DNA from: Riptortus pedestris
Taxonomy: Eukaryota; Arthropoda; Insecta; Hemiptera; Alydidae
DNA length: 64,000 bases
Reading direction: 5' to 3'
Assembly (NCBI GenBank): GCA_019009955.1
Contig: CM032228.1
Span: 259,017,501-259,081,500, forward strand
Shown: one piece after another, positions 48,010-58,490 of the stretch
How positions within the stretch are numbered: position 1 is the stretch's first letter
Layout: each line of letters opens with the position of its first letter
Program-made: the position numbers and the translations under genes
Notes under the pieces: model-generated
What the model was told of the DNA's origin: nothing
What the model saw: only the letters and a program-made list of their open reading frames with translations
The model's database searches: none

Positions 48010-49930
48010 TTTTATTGATTTGATGTTATAAACAGAAATACAACATACCATCAATTTAATGTTTTACATTCAATTAACTAAGAAGCCTCTGTATCTTTGT
48101 ATACCCAGCTGATTTAAAGTTATTCATTTTAAGTTTCAAGGCTCGATTCAATTAAATACGAAAATCCCTTCTCTTCCCGAAATATATTCTTGATTTAATA
48201 GGCCAGCTGTGAGAACTAATTTTTCAATATGCAGAGATGTTTCTTAGCATCACCATCAGATGATTCATGGATCAAAAGAAAACTTGATTCAATAGTGATG
48301 TTAATCAATATTCATAAGAATGTTGTGTAATTAATAAAACGTTAACGTAATGTGGACATTAGACAGTGACAGCTGGAGCACATAACTATTGTCTGGAAGA
48401 AGAAACCCTGCGAGGAAATCTAGCATGTCATCTTATGTAAATTTTGATTGAATGCAGATTAAAAATATATAAAATACCTATTTTCGTTAATGCTCAATAC
48501 TCTCCATAAATAACTAAATTCTTGTTAATAATTGATAATCATAATTTCTGTAATGTTTGATTAACATACTTTCGTTAATATTCAATCAAAATTTCCTTAC
48601 TATTGGAAACACATAATCTCGTTAATGTTAGACATACAAAAAGTATAGAAAAGCAAATGTAGGAAATTACTTTTTCACTAGCATTCATTGTACGAGATTT
48701 TTCGACAATATGAAAATAAACTTATTTACGTTTTTTTTTTATTGTCATATTTGTAAAGGCTGAAATGGAAGGCGTTAGGGCACTGGCTGCATCGAAAGGG
48801 CTCTGTCCCTTCGCCAAATGGTTATTGTCCAAGTGTTGTTGTTTTACTCAATCTGCAATATTATTCCCTTCCATCTGCCAGATATGCCTGTTTTTGGTAC
48901 AATGAAGTAAACACGGGATATACGCTAAAACTATAGCGGGAGTCATTAATCTTATTAGTGTTTATTTAAGTGTTTTTAATGAATGCATATTATGACAAAT
49001 GATTTTATATTTTAGTCACATATGATAACTCTATATATGATCCGGATTAGTGAGGTTATATATCTCCGTCGCCCCCTTCTCATTTATTTATTTTTCCAAG
49101 AAAATAACTTTGATATTTATTTCCAATAGAAATGTAAATGATAAGAGCATTTCCGTTATTTAATTTGTATAATGTATTATTTAAAAAAGTCATGCTGAAT
49201 TGGCACAAGGAGTGATAGCGGAAGTTATAGGGATCAAACTCTTTGGTTCTGTTAATATATTATCTTATTTCCGATATCTTGATTTTATTGAAACAAATAT
49301 GTACCATCATGACATTAGACGTTAATGGTAATGTTATTATGAAAAAAGACAAGATCCATTTAAATTTTATATGATTTAAAGTATTACTTGTTTTGCAGGG
49401 GGGGGGGGGCTACGATCTCTTCCCCTCACATATTTTTTTTTAATATAAATGAAATTATTTTTAGGGTAATACTATTATTTAATTCCATCAGGTAGATAAA
49501 TTATTAAAATAATATTTTGAATCAATAATTTAAGGAAAACAACGGTGATAGCCCACATCGTGGAGGGGAAGGTGACCGGAGGCTAAAGCGGTTAATTGAG
49601 TTAACTTATTTCCTGTGAAATGCTGGCATTACTGGAAGTGATTTCCACTGAGCTCAACTATTATTAATTTAATCTATTGTACAAAACTATGCTTAAACTA
49701 TATGTGCTCAGATTGGTTTTTGACAGGAAATAAGTTTCATTATAGATGATATTTAATTGTAATAAATGCTATCCATGATTATGGTTAGAAGTAATGGAGT
49801 TAAAAAGTGGAGAGGGATTGATTAGGAACACATTCTTATTTATTCTTCAAAAGTAAAATTTCTCATCTTATAAGTTGCTTGCCTGAACCTCACGGGAAAA
49901 CAATGCGCCCAGACTGGAAGTTTAGCTGTA
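48010..49930. other. AT-rich stretch with one Helitron scrap
   Basis: A fragment at about 48893-48957 (GGATATACGCTAAAACTATA then GCGGGAGTCATTAATC) matches the Helitron interior. A run of about 10 G lies near 49399. No gene is recognised. Confidence 0.55.
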
Positions 49931-51075
49931 AACATTGAAGCCTTGCCAAAAAAAAATACTATCATCATTCAACCTTAAATGATTTCCCGCATAAACGGCT
50001 GGGCCGAATTATTTGAAACTTGGGATGTATATTACTACTAACCCAACTTAGACTTTAGGCTAAATTAATATTCTCTGAGACAAATAGGAAAGGAGGTTAT
50101 AATGGAGGACTGAAATTAAAAATAGCAATATTTCGTTTCGTATTGCTTTTTCGGCAAATATGCACATAAACAAATTTGCTTATTTTGTTATTTAGAGAAA
50201 CTTTTAGTATATTAAATTTTGTCGTATAACGAAGTATAAATGAGTTGTACAGTAAAAATTAAAGCGGGAACCAATAATATTATTGGGCACTAACGATTGA
50301 ACCAAACTTAACAAAACTCGGTATGTGATTTGGTAATCTCAGTGCTTATCAGCTATATTAAAATTTCTAGATACGAACAGGAGTGCGGGTTATAGAGAAG
50401 GTGAGAAATATAAAATGGCGATATTTCGTTTCGTATTGCTTTTTCGGCAAATACCCAAATAACAAAAGATATTTATATTGTTGTTTAGAGTAACTTTTGT
50501 TATATACACTTTTTTCGTATACCGAAGTATAAATGAGTTATATGCTAACAAATATAGCGGGAGTCAATAATTTTATTGGGAACAAAAAAACTAATCCGAA
50601 CTCCTCCATGATAATAAGCTGTACCAACATTTCTAGGGACGAGCAGGAGTGGGGCATACAAGGGAGGCCTGAAATTAAAAATAGTTCTTTTTCGTTTCCT
50701 ATGTTTTTCGGCAAATATGCACATCTCACACGAGATATACACTAAAACCTAAAACGGGAGCCAACAATTTTATTGGGCACTAACGATTGAAACGAACTTA
50801 AAAAAACTCTATATGTAAATTAGCATTAATTGTACCATGATTATAAGCTATATTAAAATTTTTAAGTTCAAACGGGAGTGGGGGTAATTGGACAGTGAAA
50901 CTTTGCATAAGAAATAATTTTATTATTAACAAATCCACAGCAACGACGGGCATACACCCTAAACACTGGGACGGGGAAATGTCAAAATATTGTACAAAGT
51001 ATAGCCTTGCCAAACATTTACCATCATCATTCAGCCTCAAATGAATTCCCGGGCGAAGCCAGGTAACATAGCCAG
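49931..51075 (+). mobile_element. Degenerate Helitron, copy 4, rearranged
   Basis: It starts with sequence that belongs near a Helitron 3' end (GAAGCCTTGCCAAAA and CAACCTTAAATGATTTCCCG), which at about 49989 joins directly to sequence that normally lies near the 5' end (CATAAACGGCTGGGCCGAAT). It then runs through several internal repeat segments to a decayed hairpin (CCCGGGCGAAGCCAGG) and CCAG in place of CTAG. It looks like two old copies fused, or a deletion spanning a tandem pair. Confidence 0.75.
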
Positions 51076-51082
51076 TGTGTTT

Positions 51083-51203
51083 AATTTGATTTCCCTTAAG
51101 GGAAATCAGCTAGTGAGGACTTACTCATGACGCGATTTTCGAAAACTTTCTTCAAATGTTCATCGACCCTACCACGGAGATGACGTAAATGACGTTAGTT
51201 CAT

Positions 51204-51247
<44 letters not shown>

Positions 51248-51405
51248 CTGTTAACGCTCTAGCGGTCGCAATTTTTGTTTGATCGTTAGCAAACTCGGAA
51301 TTTAAACGTTTTATCTAAAAAGAAAGATCAAGTTGGTTAATGGCTGAAATCGGACCAGTGGGAGGGGGGGGTTAGAGGGGGGATTTTCGGATTTTTTTTT
51401 ATTAT
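51083..51405 (-). mobile_element. Family B element, truncated, minus strand
   Basis: A perfect palindrome GATTTCCCTTAAGGGAAATC starts the copy, followed by CATGACGCGATTTTCGAAAA, a (TA)n tract (51206-51242), CGCTCTAGCGGTCGCAATTT and a G run. Similarity stops near 51405. It abuts the end of Helitron copy 4. Confidence 0.7.
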
Positions 51406-52154
51406 TTTCATCTGTCGAAAGCGCATTATGTTCTAAAGGTAGAGGATCGAGGTGTCGATAAACAACCCCCTTTTACAATAGTCCAGTATCGTTTGAAGTG
51501 GCAGTCGTACGATTTGTTCAGCATTAGTCATCATTAGTTGGTGGATCTGTAGTTGACTATTTCCTAAGTGCAGACCAGCTGTGCTGCCACTGCGGCAATA
51601 ACAATCTGACAACTAACTGTTGCTCCCACTCGGATCTTCAAAATATCCTCCAAATAGCACGAAATTTTGTTATCGTAATTCAACTGAATTTCTCGTCTAC
51701 CAACTTCATTGGTTGATAGCTATAATAAAAATATAATAAATTTCACTAGGAAAATACCAGACGACATGGGCCATAACCCGAAACAGAATAACAATCCACA
51801 ATTCATATAAACAACTCTACCATTAACGACTCATAAGCGATATTCGAAATGAGTTTATAAAATCTAAGACCATTTTAAGGAGTATTTAATGCAATCAATG
51901 CAGATTCCTGACATGTTCAACAATTGTTATCATATATTTGTAAACTGGAATATTAAATGGGATATTTTCACAGTTTTAGTTTTCAGTTTTGTGTAAACCT
52001 CTACAGCTATTCATTAATAGCTGCTCCAAGACGTTTAAATTTTATTAAATTTCGTCTGGAAGCAGCTGAGTCACGAAAAATTTCATTTCCAGCTTAAATT
52101 TCAAGTCATGTTTACAAAGGGTTCATGTGGCTAATGGAGCCGGTACGTTTCGGA
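51406..52154. other. Unannotated stretch
   Basis: Unique AT-rich sequence; no recognised coding region. Confidence 0.5.
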
Positions 52155-52207
52155 TCGTTGACAATCTGCTTCATTTACACAACACCTGCGTGGCGGGATT
52201 CACTTTT
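52155..52207 (-). mobile_element. Short family B end fragment, minus strand
   Basis: AATCTGCTTCATTTACACAA followed by CACCTGCGTGGCGGGATTC matches the inverted left end of the family (AATCTGCTTAGTTTACGCAG, CCCCTGCGTGACGGAC). Confidence 0.55.
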
Positions 52208-52463
52208 AGTTTATAAACCACTAAGTAGTACATGCCTAGTAGACTTATTATTCAGCGATAAATAGAGAATAATATGGGAAAAGGCGTCCAATGTTCCATT
52301 CCAGCATTTAGAAAATGTGCATAATTTGCGTAGAAGGGAATATGCTAATTGCTTGACAATAACTAACTAAGCATGTCAGGTGGTTGGCTGATAAGAAATG
52401 AGCGGGAATGAGGAGATAACTATGATGAGATAGTGATAGTGGGGATACCATGACCACAGTTAA

Positions 52464-53036
52464 AAAGTCCGTCACGCAGGGGCTGCGTAAACTTAGCAGA
52501 TTTCCCACGTAAAGTTATACAATAAAGAAATCTCCATACGAGTGCCGATCAGTTACGGAAACGGCCGAACTAGCTTTCGGCGGGAACCACAGCTCGTCCG
52601 TTACACATAATAAAAATGCAAATATCCTCGGCTAATATTCAAGATAGAGAATAAATGTACATAACATTATTTATAGTAAATTTAATGTTCAATACGATTG
52701 ACTCTATACAATTTTTTGATCCGACGTATAGAAACGGAGATATTTCGGATTTTCGAAAATCTCCCCCCTTTTAACTCCCCCTCCCACTGGTCCGATTTCA
52801 GCCGTTAACGAACTTGATCTTCCTTTTTACATAAAACGATTAAATACCGAGTTTGGTGACGATTAAACAAAAATTGCGACCGCTAGAGTGTTAACAGACA
52901 AATATATATAATTTTGAACGGACCTCATTTTCGTCATCTCCTGGGTAGGATCGATGGACATTTGAAGAAATTTTACGAAAATCGCGTCATGAGTACGACC
53001 TCAATAGCTGATTTCCCGTAAGGGAAATCTGCTAAA
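52464..53036 (+). mobile_element. Family B element, best-preserved short copy
   Basis: Left end: AGTCCGTCACGCAGGGGCTG and CGTAAACTTAGCAGATTTCC, where ACGCAG-GGG-CTGCGT can form a hairpin. Right end: GATTTCCCGTAAGGGAAATC followed by TGCTAAAA, also a hairpin. AGCAGATTTCCC occurs in inverted orientation near both ends. Only a few TA units stand where other copies have long TA tracts. About 570 bp, no coding frame, so non-autonomous. The 3' hairpin before CTAA is Helitron-like, but the inverted ends are more like a MITE; I cannot decide. Confidence 0.7.
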
Positions 53037-53054
53037 ATCAATATTAAACCAAAG

Positions 53055-53215
53055 ACAACTGGTCCCCCTGCTACCCCCCCCCCCGTGCTACCCCCCTTGC
53101 TATCCCCCTTGCTACCCTCCCCCTTGCTATCCCCCGTGCTATCCCCCCCCCTGCTCCCCCCGTGCTATCCCCCCGTGCTACCCCCACCTTTCAAGACTCC
53201 CCCCCCCCATCAACT
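53055..53215. repeat. C-rich simple repeat
   Basis: Variations on GCTACCCCCC and GCTATCCCCC recur with uneven spacing. The opposite strand is strongly G-rich. Confidence 0.85.
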
Positions 53216-53692
53216 AGTTACAACATCAATCTCTAAGCTTTGTCTTCCTCGGAGGGGCTTCTACCTCATCGCCATTTGTAAACGGCCCTCTAACAACTTT
53301 CTTCCCACCATTAGATACAATCCAATCCAAACCCTTCCATATCTGATAACCATAATCCTGCCATGATACTCCAGCCACTCTCTACCAACCAAAGCATCTC
53401 TTTCTTTTAATATTACCCCCATCGGAAAATGTAATATGAACATTCTTCTGCCAAATTAAATTTCCTATAATTGTTGTTCATGGCATTTTTCTAACGCTAA
53501 TATTAACAGAGAAATTTACATTTTATTTTTAACCCTGATTACGATTCATTCAGTATTATCAAGAAGCCGATTTATGAGGAAAGGTCTTAAAATAGGAGAT
53601 AGTTTGATTAGGAGTAAGAGGTATTGGAGGCAAGGAGTCAGAGAGTTTGGAGAAGAGACAAAATAAATAAATTTGTATAAATATATACGGCT
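53216..53692. other. Unannotated stretch
   Basis: Slightly GC-richer at its start; the frames present are not recognised. Confidence 0.5.
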
Positions 53693-53885
53693 GATCGGGA
53701 CGGGTTATCTACAGGTCACCTAAGGTTTTTTTTTTTTTTTTTTTTTTTCTGAGTCACAGCAAAAAAGATCTCATAAAACGAACAAAAGAAAAAGAAAACA
53801 AAAGGCTGATGTAATCACCTAAGGATTTTATTTAATGAGTCCGTCACTAAATAAATTCCTATTGCCGAGGCGGGAATCGAACTCA
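53693..53885 (-). mobile_element. SINE split by a later insertion, minus strand
   Basis: The body (ATCGGGACGGGTTATCTACA) and the B-box side (GAGGCGGGAATCGAACTC) match the family. About 100 bp of foreign sequence divides them (see next entry). The A-box part of the head is missing. Confidence 0.8.
53716..53824 (-). mobile_element. PolyA retro-insertion inside the SINE, with 10-bp target duplication
   Basis: TCACCTAAGG flanks the insert at 53716-53725 and 53815-53824. The insert begins with about 23 T and continues for 66 nt, so on the minus strand it is a short sequence ending in polyA, as made by LINE-type target-primed reverse transcription. The 66-nt body (CTGAGTCACAGC next to the T run on plus) is not one I recognise; it may be a truncated LINE 3' end or a retroposed transcript. 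Confidence 0.8.
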
Positions 53886-55309
53886 TTATATCATCATACA
53901 ATAAAAACAAATAAAAATATTTCGAATTGTTCTACAAACTGAATTAAGGATTTCAGTATTTCGTTATTTTTGTTGAAAAATGATATTCCAGGAGTGCCTC
54001 TTTCCCTTAGACCAATAACCTTTCATCCAAATACATTTGTGATGAAGTAGTTGTTCCTAAAGATGGCGCTTAGAAGCTTCCTTCGTTTAATGCCTAAACG
54101 TTTTACTTTCTTCTACCTTATTTAGAACTTCAGACATTATTTCTTTTCAGTTCAAGTTATTCTGCTGATTTCGCACTAAATGGACATTTGCAGCGCATCA
54201 CATTCCACAGCTAAACATTTCAAATCCAGATTCGATGCTCATTATTATCATAGAGATGTTATTATCTTGATTTGCTAAGTCACCCATAAACAGCTAACAA
54301 TAACAAATCGGGATAAAATGTATTTTTAGAATAGCTTCAATCAAACTGTAGCAGCCCCGGAATAGAAAATAACAATTTCAGATTGGTAAAAGTGATTGTA
54401 TGATGAAATTTAACAGGCCCCCTTGGCGAAATCATTTTGTCCCATCGTGTTGCCTTCGAGATAGGAATGGCAACGAGAATGTGTTGATTGGAAAATGTGT
54501 TGATCATTAGGCTGGCTATCATCCTGTTTCATTTTCCAATTTAAAATGGAACGAGTGTAGGTCGATTGATTGGCGAGCTGAGCCTTTCTCGTTATTCTCT
54601 AAGGCTTGTTTGGGATATAACACGGACTGCCATAATTGGACTACAGCTGGCCTCACGCTTATCGTCTCAATTATATTTTAAAAACCTTGCTACAATTAGC
54701 TCATTCGAACTGTTAGCTTTTGGAAATGTTGTTGGATCAGAAACAAATATTGAAGAATGCTGGGGCTCCTTAAACTAAACACATTTGTCCGCCATCTCTT
54801 TTCCATTCAAGAAGTCTATCTAGCAGCAACTTACAATTTAAACTAAGCGCAAGGTGTTTAATAATGACCAATGAAATCTTTAGTTCTCCTTTTATAATCA
54901 AACTACGAAAACGAAACTTAACGATATTTAGTATGCATAACCTGAGATTTTTAGTAACATTTTAGCTCTAACAAAATTTGATCAGTTGGAGTGAGAGCTA
55001 ATTCAAATCGGAATACAAAAGATAAAAGTACTTGAGTAAATATTGAACCTACAATTGTTAAGAGTGCGTTTAATGTACGGGCAATTATAACCGGTCAATG
55101 TATAACAAATGGTTAATATAAGACAACACTTAAAGAAATTTAAAACATATTCTATACATCGATTTTGATCGTAAAAATTCACAAATAAAGCACACAATAT
55201 TATTGAAGAGGAGAAACTAATTTCAAGAAAGATTCCGTGGAAAGTGATTTTTTTTTCAATATAAAAAAAATGTCTGCAGCTTCTGATAGACTGAGAAGGG
55301 TGAATGAAT
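53886..55309. other. Unannotated stretch
   Basis: AT-rich sequence; the plus frame at 54566-54778 and minus frame at 54337-54522 show no recognised similarity. Confidence 0.5.
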
Positions 55310-55451
55310 GAGACATTACATTTTAATAGCATTTTATTGTTGACACAGACCAAAATTTTCTTCCTTAAGAAAAGAAATTAAATGTATAAAGTGTTATATC
55401 CTGTTTCCTTTTCCTCTTTCTTCCGTTTCAGCTCCTCCAGGATCATTTTCC
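55310..55451 (-). CDS. Candidate terminal exon of an unknown gene, minus strand
   Basis: On the minus strand a good acceptor (TTATTTCTTTCAG, ending at 55452) precedes two bases and then 24 codons that start KMILEELKRKKEEKETG and reach TAA at 55378-55380. An AATAAA polyadenylation signal lies about 40 nt further (55333-55338), so the segment could be the last coding exon and 3' UTR. The lysine- and glutamate-rich peptide looks like the end of a coiled-coil protein, but I cannot name it. A rival reading exists on the plus strand, where a long pyrimidine tract ending CTTCCGTTTCAG at 55431 would open an exon beginning APPGSFSLKEITNYY. The purine-rich coding strand is by nature pyrimidine-rich on the other side, so only one can be right, or neither. 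Confidence 0.35.
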
Positions 55452-55455
55452 CTGA

Positions 55456-57540
55456 AAGAAATAACTAATTATTATAGGTCAGGATACCATTTGGTCTCTT
55501 GAACCACATTAAAGCAACTAGAGCTGCTGTATTTTTATTTTATTGATATACGTTTCACAAATAAAATAGCTTTCATTCAAAATTATTTAATTACGATGAA
55601 TCCGCTCATTGAAAACAAAATGTGATGAAGGAAATATTATTAAAAACGTTAAAAATAATGTTGACATTAATGGTTAAAGGATGGATGTTAAAGGGCTTTA
55701 GGTTAGCCTTTAGCCTTTAACTTATTAAAAGAAGAACGCCCACTCAATGTAGTCATTTTGAAATTATTTTAATTTACTTGAGGCAGAATATTTTGGATAA
55801 ATATGTTGTCAAAATAATATCTTTTAGTATAAAAATATGTCAAAAATCATTACACCTGTCGACATTTGTTCATATTAGTTTGATAAAATTAAAATGATTC
55901 CAGAAGTAATTATTTTGTTTTTAAGAAATAAATTAAATTAAAGCGTTATTGGATTCGTTTTAACAACAATTCCAATTTCAGCTTTCTTTTTATTGTTTGT
56001 GAAGTAATTTGTTGTTTAATTCAATATCTTACATTTATTGTACATATTTACTTTCATTTGGAACTAATGACTCACTTTAAATGAGTCTCTTAATAATAAT
56101 ATGATTATTTTTATTGATGGAATGTTGATTCACAATAAAATATAGTTTATTAAGTTTCATATTACTAATATTTTATTTTCAAAAAAATATTTTTTTCCCT
56201 GTTTGTGGAGGAGGAGGGTGTTAGGGAGTATTTATAACAAATAATAATTATTGAATATATGAATGTTTAACAGCGATTTTAGAGTAAACTGTTATTCGTT
56301 TTTTTAATTTCCAGTTATTTTAATGCTGCTCACTTTTTGGAGCAGAATATTCTTACTACTTTTTTTCTAGGAGCTATTGAATTTGTTCTATTCAAAATAT
56401 TTTACGATTTCTGGTCGAATGAGTTCAACTTTAAGTAATGATTACAGAAAATTTAGGAATCAAAAAAGGAATAAACAATATTGGGAGTTAAGCGTGGTTT
56501 ACAAGTTGTGAGATAGGTTATGAATCCATTTCTGACGGAACCGACCCTAAAAAGGAGGCATGGGAAATAAGGTAATGGTTAATTAATTACACTTTCTGAT
56601 GATTAGTTAACATAAAACCACATACTAATTATGGTTTATTTTCTTCATATGTCGTTTAATTAAAAAATATCTATATACTGATTAAGAATTTTAATGAAAA
56701 ATAGCAATATTTACTCTTTGTTCAAGATTGAAATTTGATATCATACATGGATGATTGTTAACAAACAAGTTTGAGAGGTTACTAGATGTGGAATGAGTTA
56801 TGCTGAAGGAGGTTAAAAAAATAGCATTAAACATAAAGGGAATAGGTAAGAAACTATAGGAAACTGTGTTTATTTCGAATGAGTTAAAAGCTAATGGTTG
56901 GTTGGTTTAACTCGCTTCGAACGGTTGGCTGTGGGTTGTTCCTGAGAAAAAGGAGAAAATTTATTTGACATTTTGACTGTTTTACATTTTGAAACATCAT
57001 GAAATCAGTATTTTGTCGGATGAATAAATAAATAATGAAATCATGCCCATTTGCAGATATCATTTATTCCAAGATTTTTATTTGCTTCAAACGTTTCTGA
57101 ATAAGATGTTAGCTGCTTAAGTATTTTTAATTACAATTCAGTGTTTGACTTTCAGTTTAAATACTGTGAATTTTATTTATTTATTCCTGAGTTTAATATT
57201 TCAAAAGTTCTTCAATAAATTACGGGGAAAATGCTCAATGCTCACGTTGGATTATTATCGAAAGAAACACACGTATTATGAAATGATATAGTTTTACGAA
57301 AACATTGTTAAATAATATCAATCTAATGCTTTGAGCAACCATATAAGTTCAAATCGAGGTGTAGCAAAAATTGATGGTGAGTAAAATTGGGAATTGGTGT
57401 GGGCTTGATGTTTTTGAGGTTGGCCATAGCAAACAACTAATATGCAGATGATGGGGCAATTGATGAATAATATTGATGATTGGTACCTGTGTGATTTGAT
57501 GAAATGTCCCTGATTAGGTTATCATCTGCCGTCTGTAGAG
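55456..57540. other. Unannotated AT-rich stretch
   Basis: No recognised gene, array or element boundary. Confidence 0.5.
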
Positions 57541-57544
57541 AGTA

Positions 57545-57592
57545 CTGCTATAGCAGGGCCGGCTATAGTACTGCTCTGCAATGCTATAGCAT
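57545..57592. repeat. Cluster of 12-bp palindromes
   Basis: CTGCTATAGCAG (57545-57556) and ATGCTATAGCAT (57581-57592) are perfect palindromes sharing the GCTATAGC core, with a half-site GGCTATAGTA between them. They could fold together or bind a dimeric factor. Confidence 0.7.
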
Positions 57593-58330
57593 AATAGGCA
57601 GGCTGGGGTTTTTCTAAGCCTCTCGTATCGACCCCTCGCTCTGTTTGTTTCTCATCCCCTCTCCTCGGCTCCACCAACCCCCGTATCTACTCTACATCGG
57701 CGAGACAACGATATGCAATCGCTCAAATACAGGGGGGAGGGGTGTGGAAAGTAGAGACAAGAAGGACGGATAAAGCTACGAAGAAAATGTCTCTATTTTA
57801 CTACTATCTTGTTTCCCCCTTAGGAGGACAACAGAGGGAGAAAGAGAGAGAGAAAAAATAGTATGGAATAAATAGTATCTCTTAAAAATACAGAGGTCCT
57901 AGAAGAAAGACCATAATGGAGAAAATGAAAAAAAATAAGGAACAGAGAGAATATGAAGTAATCAAAAGAGAACGAAAATATTAAATAAGAAAGTAAAGAG
58001 GGGTTATGAGAGATGAAAATACTGAATCATATATATTGGGAAATAATTGGAAAGCGAAATACAGACTTAGATAAAAAAGGAAAAAAAATTGCTAATTGGG
58101 GGTTGAAGATAGTAGATAAATAAATATCTTGAGGGTTGTAAGCTAGGAATAGGAAGAAAGTTGTTGATTTTTTATATTTCATGTTGACACAGAACAGACG
58201 GCTAGAAATTTAATTATTTTTAAGAGAAAAAAACCAAAGTTAGTTAATTTTTTTTTTAGATTAATGTTTATTATTACATTTTAGCAATAAGTAAATATAT
58301 TTCTTGTACTCTGATGTACCGGATTACTTA
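57593..58330. other. GC-richer patch followed by a purine-rich stretch
   Basis: From 57600 to about 57730 the sequence is GC-richer and unique. From about 57820 to 58140 the plus strand is mostly A and G, including GAGAGAGAG near 57845. No supported coding frame. Confidence 0.45.
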
Positions 58331-58331
58331 C

Positions 58332-58490
58332 AAACTTAAAATGTGGTTGTCATTTATCTTTATGCTGGTTTAGATAGGCTATTGTTTAGTTATATTGCCT
58401 TACTTCCATATTGTGCCAGGAAAACCATACAACAAAACAATAGCCAATCTAAAACCAAATAAAGATACATGACAACCACATTTTAAGTTT
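58332..58490. repeat. Long inverted repeat: 56-nt arms, 47-nt loop
   Basis: Arms 58332-58387 and 58435-58490 are reverse complements at 50 of 56 positions without gaps. The outer 22 pairs, starting AAACTTAAAATGTGGTTGTC, are perfect. A transcript would fold into a strong hairpin of about 159 nt. It could be a foldback MITE or the source of a hairpin small RNA. I see no clear target duplication. Confidence 0.85.
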
